Shown here in pieces: positions 6,913 to 15,238 of a stretch of DNA of 15,238 nt (its first letter is position 1; the number at the start of each line of letters is the position of its first letter). The position numbers were made by a program, and so were the translations under genes. The notes under the pieces are model-generated. The model ran no database searches. It was not told the origin of the DNA and saw nothing but the letters and a program-made list of their open reading frames with translations. The DNA is from Jimgerdemannia flammicorona (Eukaryota; Mucoromycota; Endogonomycetes; Endogonales; Endogonaceae): assembly GCA_003990745.1 (NCBI GenBank), contig RBNI01003772.1, forward strand, positions 1 through 15,238, in the 5' to 3' direction.

Positions 6913-8900
6913 AGCAGGGTGGCCTAAGTGCTTTTGACTGGCAGCAGGTGGGGAGGGGTTCAGGCCAGGGAGGGGGCATGAGGGGGCTACTGGTGGGTGG
7001 ATGTGGAAGAGGAGGTGGTAATGGTAGAGGCCAAGGGTCTGAGAGGGCGAGCTTTGTAGAGACAGTGAAGGGGAGACAGCAGACATCTGGGCTGGAGGGC
7101 TGGCTGAGAAGGAGCAAGGAGAATGAGAAGGCTGCAGTGTGTAGAGGAGTGGCTCTTGGAAGAGGGGGTAGTAGAGCTGGAGAAGTAGTAGCTGGGGGGA
7201 GTGTGACTGCTAATAGTGATGAGACTGCCAATCTGGAAAAAAATCCAGATGTGACAGCTAATGACAAGGCTAAGTGGCTGAGGCTTGGAAGACAAGGGGA
7301 TTTGGTGGATGGCGTGATGGACCTGATGGTGGCCCTGTTATTCAAAAAATCAATTTTGGCATTCATGGTTACACTGTACTTCTGGGGCTTAGTGGTGATA
7401 ACAAAAATAGTACTGGGGCTTATCACTAAGCAGGTGATAGGAGCCGCGTCAGTGAAGTTTTTGAAGGAACTGGAGGGAGTGGAGGTGGGTTTTGAGGAGG
7501 CTGCACTACTGGAGGAGGTGCTGAAGATTGGATTGGTAGTTGGGGAGGTATGTGTTCCAATGGCACATTGCCTGAAGTGGGACCCCAGGGTGGTCCAACT
7601 GCTGGTGAAAGGAGTGCCCACAGTGATAGTGGTAGAGACAAGGAGGAGAGTTGAGGAAGTCATGGCTAAATATGGAGAGGTGGTGGATATCAGATTCAGG
7701 GTCTGGGAAGGGACCTCACTCAGGACTAGTGATGTGGATGTGAGGATTTGGCTGGCTGGGAAAGAAGCTATTGGGAAGGCAAGGGACTAGCCTTCAGTGA
7801 TGGTCTGGAGAGCAATCTTATACAAGGTAATAAGAGTGAAGAGAGGTGAGGAGGAGGAGAAAGATTTATTAAAAGCACTAGAAGAGTTAAGTAGTACTAT
7901 GAAGTAACAAGTGAAGACTTGGGAGGCTTTTGTAGAGTCAATGCACTTAGAGGTAGTGTATGGAAAGCAGATTTGAGTGAACAAGGAGCAGTGGGAGAGG
8001 GCTCAGAGGTATAAGAGACAGAAGGAGCTACTGGCTAAGCTGGAAAATAGACCACTGGAGGATGCGAGTAAGATGAAGGGCACTGGGGGGGCCAAAGCAA
8101 GTGTCTGGGCCAGTGAGAGAGATGGGAAGGCTGGAAAAGAGAAAGGAGAGGATATGAAGAAGCCTGGGAATGACCCATATGCTGATGGTATACTGGAGGT
8201 TTGGGAGGTAGACTGGGAGGACTCCCCTACCCCTACCCCTCTTATCAGGTGAGGCCCAGCTTCCCAAAACAGAGTGGTGGAGGATGTACCAATGTGGGGG
8301 GCCCAGAGGGTGCAATTCAGAGTTCCGAAGGTAGTAAATGGGGGACAAGTGGTGGCAGCTGGAGAGGAGGAACTGGTGGATGTCCCAGAGGTATAGGATG
8401 AGTCTGCAAGTGCTGAGACTGACACCACAATACTGGATAGAAGGAGACTGGTAACTCTGGGTGGAAAGGAGATGGGGAACCTACTTTAGATGTGCCAGAT
8501 GATGAATAACCTAGCAGCAGAAGAGTTGGGAGAGGTGGACTTGAGAGTGATAGATGATGAGCATTGGGCATGGATACTGCAGGGGGAGGGAGTGATGAAG
8601 GCATTGAAGGTGGAAATTCTTGCAGTATACCTAGAGGAAGGGTATGAAGTGGATAAGGAGAGGGAGGCAGAAATGGCGGTTGTTGCTAGGAAGAGGGCTG
8701 AATACTGTTGGAACAAGTGTCATAGATTGCAGCTCTGGCAGAAGGCCTGCCTAGAGTATCAGGAGGATTTTGAGGAGAAGGTAGATGGGGAAATGAATGA
8801 CCTGCTGGCTGGATTGAAGGCTCAGAGGGCTGAAGAGGCAGAGATGACTGTGGAACATAATCTGGATATAGCACAGAAGGAGATAAATATAGAGCAGTAG
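6913..8900 (+). pseudogene. LINE-A ORF1, nucleic-acid-binding protein, broken
   Basis: One frame runs from the LTR edge to TAG 8898-8900. In-frame stops are TAG 7788, TAA 7905, TGA 7974, TGA 8250, TAG 8394 and TAG 8487. Three of the TAG codons (7788, 8394, 8487) align with TGG in LINE-B. Layout: a Gly/Arg-rich N-terminus (6915-7080); a central Val/Leu-rich region; an RRM-like segment around 7600-7770 (VKGVPTV, then RRRVEEVMAKYGEVVDIRF and DVDVRIWL); an acidic helix-prone part; and a C-terminal helical region rich in Glu and Ala with WAWILQGEGV near its start. ORF1 proteins of L1/Tx1-like elements bind element RNA. I see no CCHC knuckle. The first roughly 12 codons are missing. Confidence 0.78.
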
Positions 8901-8930
8901 AGAACGATTGATAGTATAACATATTTCATC
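8901..8930 (+). other. LINE-A ORF1/ORF2 spacer, 30 nt, in frame and open
   Basis: The 30 bases between the ORF1 TAG and the ORF2 ATG contain no stop in the shared frame. LINE-B has a spacer of exactly the same length, also open, although its bases differ. This argues for selection on length or frame, as in termination-reinitiation or stop readthrough. Confidence 0.6.
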
Positions 8931-9464
8931 ATGAACAATACAACCAATATTTTTTCTTTGAATGTGAATGAGTTATGGAGCACTGCTAGATGTAGGAATA
9001 TTTTTACTTGGATGAAGAGATTGGAGGCCAATCTCTTCCTCTTGCAGGATGTCAGGTGTGAGGATGATTCTGATAGGATAGAATGGATAAAGGAATGGGA
9101 AGGTGTAGCAATTTGGAAGGGCAAGGTCAGGATTCTGATTTGGAAAGGCAGAGGGGAGATAAGGGATGTGAGGAGCTGGGGGGAGAGACTGGTCTGGGGT
9201 GAGTGGATTTGTGCAGACAGGGAGCCAGTTATGGTTGGCTTCTGTTACTATCCTGCTGTATGGGGTGAATGTGTCGATTGAGTGAAGGGTCTCCAGGAGA
9301 GTGGGATCCTTGCAGAGGCTGGGGTGGATATGCTTGGGAGAGATTTCAATATAGTTCAGGATATACTGGTAGACAGAATAGATGGAGGACAGGGTGCTGA
9401 GAGCAGGAGTGGAGGGCTGGCAGTGTGGGAGGAAGTAGAAAGACTAAGTGCACTGATTGATGCC
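8931..9464 (+). pseudogene. LINE-A ORF2, APE-like endonuclease N-terminal fragment
   Basis: The ATG at 8931 starts MNNTTNIFSLNVNE, the beginning of an apurinic-endonuclease-like domain. The LFLLQDVRCED segment corresponds to the metal-binding QE motif but has Asp in place of Glu. GRDFN near 9336 corresponds to the GDFN motif with Arg for Gly (GGA to AGA). A TGA at 9279-9281 aligns with TGG in LINE-B. Similarity to LINE-B stops at about 9462, so the C-terminal half of the endonuclease and the entire reverse transcriptase are absent here. The domain nicks target DNA to prime reverse transcription; this fragment cannot. Confidence 0.8.
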
Positions 9465-9535
9465 ATCTCTCTCCACATTATACACACTTTTCCGAAATAC
9501 TTTCAACTTGTTTATTGGAGAAAGATACTAAGGCA
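9465..9535 (+). other. LINE-B 5' leader
   Basis: This 71-base stretch is A/T- and pyrimidine-rich, unlike the G-rich LINE bodies on both sides, and matches neither ORF1 nor ORF2. It lies between the last LINE-A homology and the ORF1 ATG. It is probably the 5' untranslated end of LINE-B. It is short for an internal promoter and contains no clear motif. Confidence 0.45.
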
Positions 9536-11569
9536 ATGTCAACCAGTAAGCAAGCCAATGTGCGTACTAGGTCAGGCGGACCTGGGGCCTTCAACTGGCA
9601 GCATGTTGGGAGAGGGAATGGGCTGGGGATGGGGTCTTTTGGCAGCTCAAGTGGACAGGACAGCTTGGACAGTAGAGGAGGCACTGGTGGGGGGGCTAGA
9701 GGGTAGCAGGGAAGGAGCTTTGCAGACATGCTGAGGACTGGGGGCTGGCTGATGGGAGCTCACAGGGGACAGGCAGGAGGGAAGGGGAAGTTAAAGGCTG
9801 GGGATGCTGGGGGAGTGGGGCCTTTGCAGGTGGGAGGTAGAGGAAGTAGAGTAGCTGCTGGAGGTAGTGGTGAGACTACTGATGGTGGTGTAATGGCAAA
9901 TCAGGAAAAAAAAAGAGATGTGACAGCTGATGGCCAGGGGGGACAGGGGTTCCCCAAGTGGAAGGAGGACCTGGCGGATGGTGTAACAGGACTGGCAGTG
10001 GCCCCATTGCTCAAGAAGTCAATCTCAGAGTTCACAGCCACCTTGTACTTCTGGGGCTTAGCAGTGATGGCAAGGATGGTCCTGGGGCTTATTTCGAAGC
10101 AGGTGGCTGGGGCAGCATTGGTGAAGTTCTTGAAGGGCCTGGAGGGGGTTGAGGTGGGCTTTGAGGAGGCAGGCCCTCTGGACAAGGCCCTGAAGATGGG
10201 AGTAGTGGTTGGGGAGGTGGTGGTCTCCATAGTGAGGTGCTTGAGGTGGGACCCCAGAGTGGTGTAGCTTCTGGTGAGGGGGGTGCCCATAGTGACTAAG
10301 GAGGAGACTAAGAGGAGGGTGGAGGAGGTGATGGTAGAGTATGGTGATGTAGTGGACATTGGCTTCCAGATATGGGAGGGGACAACATTCAGGATGGGCG
10401 ATGTCGATATCAGGATTCAGCTGGTGGGGAAGGAGGCCACAGAGAAGATAAGTAACTGGCCCTCAGTGCTGATGTGGGGAGCCTTTATCTGTAAGGTGTT
10501 GAGGGTAAAAGGGAGTGAAGAGGAGGAGGCAGACTTGTTGGAGGCACTGGAGGAGCTGGGCAGTGCAGTAGAGAGGAGGGCAAAAGTCTGGAAGCAGTTT
10601 GAAGAGTCGATACATCTGGAGGTGGTGGATGGAAAGTATATCTATACTAACAGGTGACAGTGGGAGAGGGCACAGGGGCACAAGAGGCAGAGGGAGCTGT
10701 TGGCGAGTATGACAGAAGGGGAGAAGAGGAAGACAGAAGGGGCTGAGGAGGCTGGAGGCATCAAAGCCAGTATATGGGCTAGCAAAGGAGGAGAGGAGGT
10801 GGAGGTGACTGAGGAATAGGCTGTGAAGGTGCTGGGCAAGGACTCCTATACTGATGGTACTTTTGAAGTTTGGGAGGAGGAGTCAGATAGCACCCCCCCC
10901 CCTACTTATCAGGAGGGGCCTGGTGGGGAAGAGAGAGGCAGTGGAGGATGTCCTGATGCAGGGGGCCCAGTGAGTTCACTTTGGAGTTCCAGATGTGATG
11001 AAAGGGGGCCAGGTGGTGGCAGTTGATAAGGATGAGCTGGTGGATGTCCCAGAGGAGGAGTGGAATGAGGATGCCAGTATAGGTGCTGATACTACAATGC
11101 TGGATACAGGGTGGCCAGGTACCCCTGGAGGGAAGGAGGTGGGGAACCTGCTGTGGATGAGCAAGGTGATGGATAACCTCACAGCTGAGGTGTTGGGAGA
11201 AGTGAATCTAAGTGTCATACCTGAGGAGCATTGGGCATGAATTCTGCATGGAGATGGAGTGGTAGAGGCACTGAAGGGGGAGATTCTTGCAATCTTACTG
11301 GAAGAGGAGGGATATGAGGTAGATGAGGTGAGGAAGGCAGAGCTGGTGGTTATCGCTGGTGAGCGGGCTACCTACTGTTGGGTGGAATGCCATAGTTTGC
11401 AGTTCTGGCAGGAGACCTGTGGGGAGTATCAGGAGGACTTTGAGGAGAAAGAGGATGGTGCATTGGTGGAACTTCTGGGGGGTTGGAGGCACAGGAAGCT
11501 AAGAAGAGGGAACTGGCTACAGAACATGTCTTAGATTTGGCACAAGAGGACTTGAGTGTGGATTTGTAG
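9536..11569 (+). pseudogene. LINE-B ORF1, RRM-like nucleic-acid-binding protein, broken
   Basis: The ATG at 9536 (MSTSKQANVRTRSGG) is the likely start, and the frame ends at TAG 11567-11569, about 677 codons. In-frame stops are TAG 9704, TAG 10265 (CAA in LINE-A), TGA 10655, TAG 10817, TGA 10971 and TGA 11238 (TGG in LINE-A). Two frameshifts lie in homopolymers: a C10 run at 10893-10902 (+1) and a G6 run at 11477-11482 (-1). Layout: Gly/Ser-rich N-terminus; hydrophobic central region; RRM-like segment at about 10268-10440 (VRGVPIV, RRVEEVMVEYGDVVDIGF, DVDIRIQL); acidic coiled-coil-prone region; C-terminal Glu/Leu-rich helices. I see no CCHC knuckle. The expected role is binding of element RNA. 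Confidence 0.8.
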
Positions 11570-11599
11570 AGGAGAAGTTTGATTTTAATAATATTCCTT
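11570..11599 (+). other. LINE-B ORF1/ORF2 spacer, 30 nt, in frame and open
   Basis: Like LINE-A, the spacer is exactly 30 bases and stop-free in the frame shared by the end of ORF1 and the start of ORF2. The ORF1 stop is TAG followed by AGG (TAG AGA in LINE-A). Only that UAG separates the two reading frames. Confidence 0.6.
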
Positions 11600-14500
11600 A
11601 TGAACAGTATAACTAATATTTTCTCTCTCAATGTGAATGGCCTTCGGGGATCTGGGTAACATAAGAACATTTTTACTTGGCTAAAGGGATTGGAGGCTGA
11701 TCTCTTTTTACTGCAGGATATATGGTGTGAGGATGAGGATGATAGGGTAGAGTGGACTAAGGAATGGGGTGGGACTACTGCTTGGTTTGGAAAGGTGGCG
11801 ATTCTGGTAAAGAAGGGTAGAGGAGATTTGGAGGATATCAGGAGCTGGGGAGATCGCTTGGTCTGGGGTGAATGGCACCGGCCAGGGTGGGAATCAGTGA
11901 AGGTGGGCTCTTGCTACTGCCCAGTGGTTAGGGGAGAGAGAATGGTATGGATTATGGAGCTGCTGGAGGAGGGCATTCTCTTGGAGGAAGGGGTTGATGT
12001 TCTTGGTGGAGATTTTAACATGGTTCAGGATCTGTGACTGGATAGAACTGATGGAGGGAGAAATACAGGTGGGAGGAGTGGTGGTCTGAATGCCTGGGAG
12101 GAGGTGGAAAACCTTAGCACCTTAGGGGATATGGGCAGAACATGGTGGGGTGACACCAGGGTCTACACATACTGGGTGAATAGCCTGGGGACAAGAATTG
12201 ACTGGATTCTGATAGCTGAATATTGGGGTACTGATGTCTAGAAGACTTTGGAGATAGTGTGGTACCCATGGTCTGATTACTGGGGCCTGTTTGGGCAGGG
12301 GCAGTTTGGGGGGAGTGGAGATGGACCTGGACATTGGTGCCTTAACTCCTCCCTGCTGGCTGAGAAGGGGTTGTAGAACTCATAGGTGGAGGACATCCAG
12401 GCAAAGGTTCCTCTCTGGAGGCAAGAGGGTTTGTCTGTGAGTGTCTGCTGGATGAGGTTGAAGGAGGCTACAAGAGTCTATTGGGGAGGAGCTGGTAGAG
12501 AGGCTGGGAGACAGAGGAGGAGGCAAGTACAGTGTGCTTTGAATAGGCTGAGGAGACTGCTATTAGAATGGGCTGATTTGCATATGTCCAATAAGGTGGA
12601 GGATTGGCAGTTAAAGCAGGCAAAATTGGAGGTAGTGGAACTGCAACAGGTGTTAAGAGAAGTGGAGGAGACTCATATGTATGGAATGGCTGTCAGGCTA
12701 AGGTGGCAGGGGCTTGAGGAGAGAGAGTGGCCCACTAGGTACTTGTCTAGGCTCCTCAAAGCCAGGTGGGTGAGATATTGGTGGGATGGGGTCTTTGATG
12801 CTGAGGGAGAGTTGGTGTATAGCACACAGCAGATCCTGGGGGTATTGAAGGAGAGATGGCAGGGTCTGTAGAGTGAGGAAGAAGGGGGTGCTGATGCAGA
12901 GGCAATTGGCAACACACTGGAGAAGTGGGAGCCACCACAGGTGGAGGGGCTGGGGGACTTGATCTTACCAGTCCAGGAGGAGGAGATTCAAGGAGTCCTA
13001 GCAGCAACTAAGCCTAGAATAGCACCAGGGGAGGATGGGTTACCATGGGACTTCTGGAAGAAGATAGCAAAGGTCCCGAGAGTGCTGAGAGAGATGGCTG
13101 CCCTCTGTGACCATGTCATTTTAAATGGCATATGGGTTGGAGAGCAGGACTTAGGGCTGGTGGCCCTATTGTACAAAGACAAGAGTAGGCATGAGGATTG
13201 GAGGAACTGGAGGCCAATCATGCTTCTGGATATAGATCAGAAGTTTGTAACTAAGGTAATTGTTGTGAGGCTACAGAAGGTTGCTCAACAGGTGCTGAGT
13301 GAGGAGCAGTAGGGCTTTGTAGGAGGTAGACTTATCAGAGATGGGACTTCCTGGGTACATGGCATTATTGAAGGAGCCCGGGCCTGCAGACTGGATGGTA
13401 GATTGGTTTTTTTGGACCAGGAGAAGGCCTATGACCATGTTAGGTGGGTTTGGCTGGGCAAGGTGCTGGACAGGATTGGTGTTCTACCACAGTTTCAGGC
13501 TTCTATGGTGTGTTTGTTAGAGGGGAGTAGAGCAGCACTAATGTGTAATGGTCACAGGGGTTTGGCATTTCCCTTGGGGAGGGGAGTCCCTCAAGAAGAC
13601 CCACTGTCCCCTATTCTTTACACTCTCTCCCTGGAACCTTTGATGGATAGGATCCATAGGAAGGTGGCTGGGCTCTCTATATATAATGTGGAGTAGAAGG
13701 TGGGGGCCTTTGCAGATAATATGGTAGTTGGACTTGAATCAGTAGTGGATGTGGTAGCTCTTCAGGAAACAGTGGAATGGTACAAGGCATACTCTGGAGC
13801 AAAGCTCAACTGGCATAAGTGTGAGATGATGGTGTTGGGGAATAGGCTAGTGGGAGGGGATGTCATTGGAACAATTGTCCCCACAGGAGAGGTGGTGCAG
13901 TATTTAGGTATCTTCCTTTCTATATATGGATCAGTCCTGCCACGGGTATGGTGGGAGAGGAGGGTGGTCATTTGGGGGAAGGCTCTGAAAGGTTGGGGGG
14001 TCATCACATCTCTCTGGTGGGGCAGGTGTCAATTCTGAATACTTACTGGTTTCCCAAGCTGTGGTATGTAGCATATCACTTAGACTTTCCAGCTTGGGTG
14101 GTGAAGAGGCTGATGAAACTGGCTAGGGATTGGATTTGGGTAGGTAAAAGGGCCCAGATCAGGTGGGATACCCTTGTGGAGCTGGTGCTTAGGGGTGGCC
14201 TGGGCCTTGTTGATTTCCCTAAGCAATTACACTGCCTGCAAGCCTGGTGGTTGAGAAGAGCTGTTGAGCTACAGGGTGGAGGTTGGGTACTGCTGATGCA
14301 GAAGGTTTGGGAGATGAGATTCTCCCCCCAGGGGTCCTCGGGAGATCTACTCTCTTTGGTGGGTCTGAATGGAAGCCAATGGCTATGGTATAAGGGCTTC
14401 TGGTGGGGAGTAGTAGATAGAGTACACCAGATAGGCCTGCATTGACAGGGCAATGAGGGAGAGGTAGTATGGGGCCTGGCTATATGGTGATGGGACCATC

Positions 14501-15238
14501 TGCTGCTAGGGGGAGCTCCACTCGCTGAGTTTGACATTGGGGATGGAGTGGAGTATCAGTGGGGTATTGGTCAGAATCTTTGGCCAGGAAGTTGGCAGGC
14601 TGTGAGGATTGGTGAGGAGTGGGACTGGGCAGGGATCTGGTCTTAGAGTACTGAGATGCAGAGGTGGCTTCCTCCCAAGTTCTGAGTAGTGTGGTAGAGA
14701 ATGCTGTGGAGGAATGTTATATTGAATTTCCATGCTGGGCATCTGGTGGTTGGTGGTCAGCTAGATTGTAAGGAGTGTTATAATGTAGAGCAAGTTAGGG
14801 GATTTGTACAAATACCGGAACATTGGCTGAGAGAGTGTGAGGTTCTGGGGGACTTTTGGATAGCTATAGGGGACCAGCTAGGGGTTAAAAGGAGACCAGA
14901 TGGAGAGAGAGGTCACTGGGAAGATTTGGAATCTAGACTTGTGGGAGGTGTTGGCAATAGATGGCTTACTGTAGGATGGGTTATAGCAGTATAGGTGGGG
15001 TTGGCTGGACATTGGCTTTTTGTTTTTGAGGAGGGGCAATAGATAGAGATATGGGAGAAGCTGTCAAGGTGGGAGGAGTTGGTGGAGGATCTGCTAACTG
15101 GGTGGTGGGTTGGATGGGGACCCCATGGTGGGCATCATCGCTGTCTGGTGGAAGGGATCTGTGAACAGAGTGGTGGGTAGGTGGAGATGGTATTTGATAG
15201 AGTGGTCTTTTATCATAAAGAGGTAGGGAGGGGGGGGG
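11600..15238 (+). pseudogene. LINE-B ORF2: endonuclease, reverse transcriptase, zinc motif; 3'-partial
   Basis: The ATG at 11600 starts MNSITNIFSLNVNGL. The endonuclease shows LLQD, GGDFN (GAT at 12011), RIDWIL and WSDYW, where the catalytic SDH His is Tyr (12278). RT shows NWRPIMLLDID, motif A FLDQEKAYD (Asp 13415), motif B VPQEDPLSP (Gly to Glu at 13595) and motif C FADN (13709-13720; the second catalytic Asp is Asn). After RT come GGLGLVDFP and a CKEC-X14-H-X4-C zinc motif (14767-14838). Stops lie at 11657, 12035, 12239, 12374, 12383, 12869, 13310, 13694, then after a -1 shift in G6 (13995-14000) at 14443, 14488, 14644, 14683, 14695, 14992, 15040 and 15178. The protein would nick target DNA and reverse-transcribe element RNA; this copy cannot. 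Confidence 0.87.

Larger units (their letters stand above)
6913..9464 (+). mobile_element. LINE-A: non-LTR retrotransposon, both ends missing
   Basis: This segment aligns along its length with 9570-12115 of LINE-B at the protein level (ORF1, a 30-base spacer, then the ORF2 endonuclease). Its left end is cut at the Ty3 LTR edge, about 12 codons into ORF1. Its right end is cut inside the endonuclease domain near 9462, where LINE-B begins. Seven or more in-frame stops break it. Loss of the 3' side while the 5' side is present is opposite to normal LINE 5' truncation and points to interruption by LINE-B. Confidence 0.8.
9465..15238 (+). mobile_element. LINE-B: non-LTR retrotransposon, 3' end beyond window
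   Basis: ORF1 (9536-11569), a 30-base spacer and ORF2 (11600 to the window end) form a long APE-type LINE with the order endonuclease, RT, zinc motif. RT features such as DWRNWRPIMLLDID and FLDQEKAYDHV resemble the L1/Tx1-like group; Tad-like is the alternative. The left end is placed where LINE-A homology ceases (about 9464). The remaining leader is only about 70 bases, so some 5' sequence may be lost. More than twenty in-frame stops and three homopolymer frameshifts show it is dead. Confidence 0.85.

Noticed and set aside
6908..7663. Minus-strand 251-codon ORF rich in Ser, Pro and Thr
   Set aside because: It is antisense to LINE-A ORF1. Its low-complexity composition follows from the G-rich coding strand, and LINE-B gives a similar antisense frame at 9901-10359.
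9704..15180. Possible alternative genetic code (UAG read as Gln) because TAG is the commonest in-frame stop
   Set aside because: TGA and TAA also interrupt the same frames, several TAG codons align with TGG (Trp) rather than Gln, and catalytic residues are lost. Mutational decay explains all of it.

Overview
The window is built entirely of transposable elements, all on the + strand. I see no host gene, tRNA, rRNA or CRISPR array. The element types (a Ty3/gypsy chromovirus with a polypurine tract of the kind seen in fungi, plus APE-type LINEs) suggest a eukaryote, most likely a filamentous fungus and perhaps a basidiomycete. That is inference only, because there is no host gene to anchor it.

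Region 1 (start to about 6912) is the 3' three quarters of a Ty3/gypsy LTR retrotransposon. One reading frame, open from base 3 to 4586, encodes the Gag C-terminus with a CCHC-type knuckle, a dUTPase domain with all five motifs, an aspartic protease, reverse transcriptase, RNase H, a D,D35E integrase, a GPY/F module and a chromodomain. Four in-frame stops break it (582, 2205, 3801, 4173). Each is one C-to-T step from an Arg or Gln codon, and no frameshift is present. After 644 non-coding bases comes an intact 276-codon ORF (5231-6061) of unknown function in the position where retroviruses carry env. It has its own TATA box, and its stop codon runs into the polypurine tract. The 3' LTR follows (about 6073-6912), with U3 palindromes, a TATA box, AATAAA and a 3 x 29 bp tandem repeat.

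Region 2 (about 6913-9464) is LINE-A, a decayed non-LTR retrotransposon. Its ORF1 starts abruptly at the LTR edge, about 12 codons inside the gene, and its ORF2 stops inside the endonuclease domain. Region 3 (about 9465 to the end) is LINE-B, a diverged relative of LINE-A with a complete ORF1 and an ORF2 running through endonuclease, reverse transcriptase and a zinc motif to the window end. The simplest reading is a nest: the Ty3 element inserted into ORF1 of LINE-A, and LINE-B inserted into ORF2 of LINE-A.

All three elements look inactive. Their lesions are mainly transitions (CAG/CAA/CGA to stop, TGG to TAG/TGA, His to Tyr, Asp to Asn), as expected from cytosine methylation with deamination or a RIP-like process. 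The observations most worth following are the dUTPase inside Gag-Pol, the orphan ORF3 with its own promoter, and the single UAG plus a 30-nt open spacer that separates ORF1 from ORF2 in both LINE copies.
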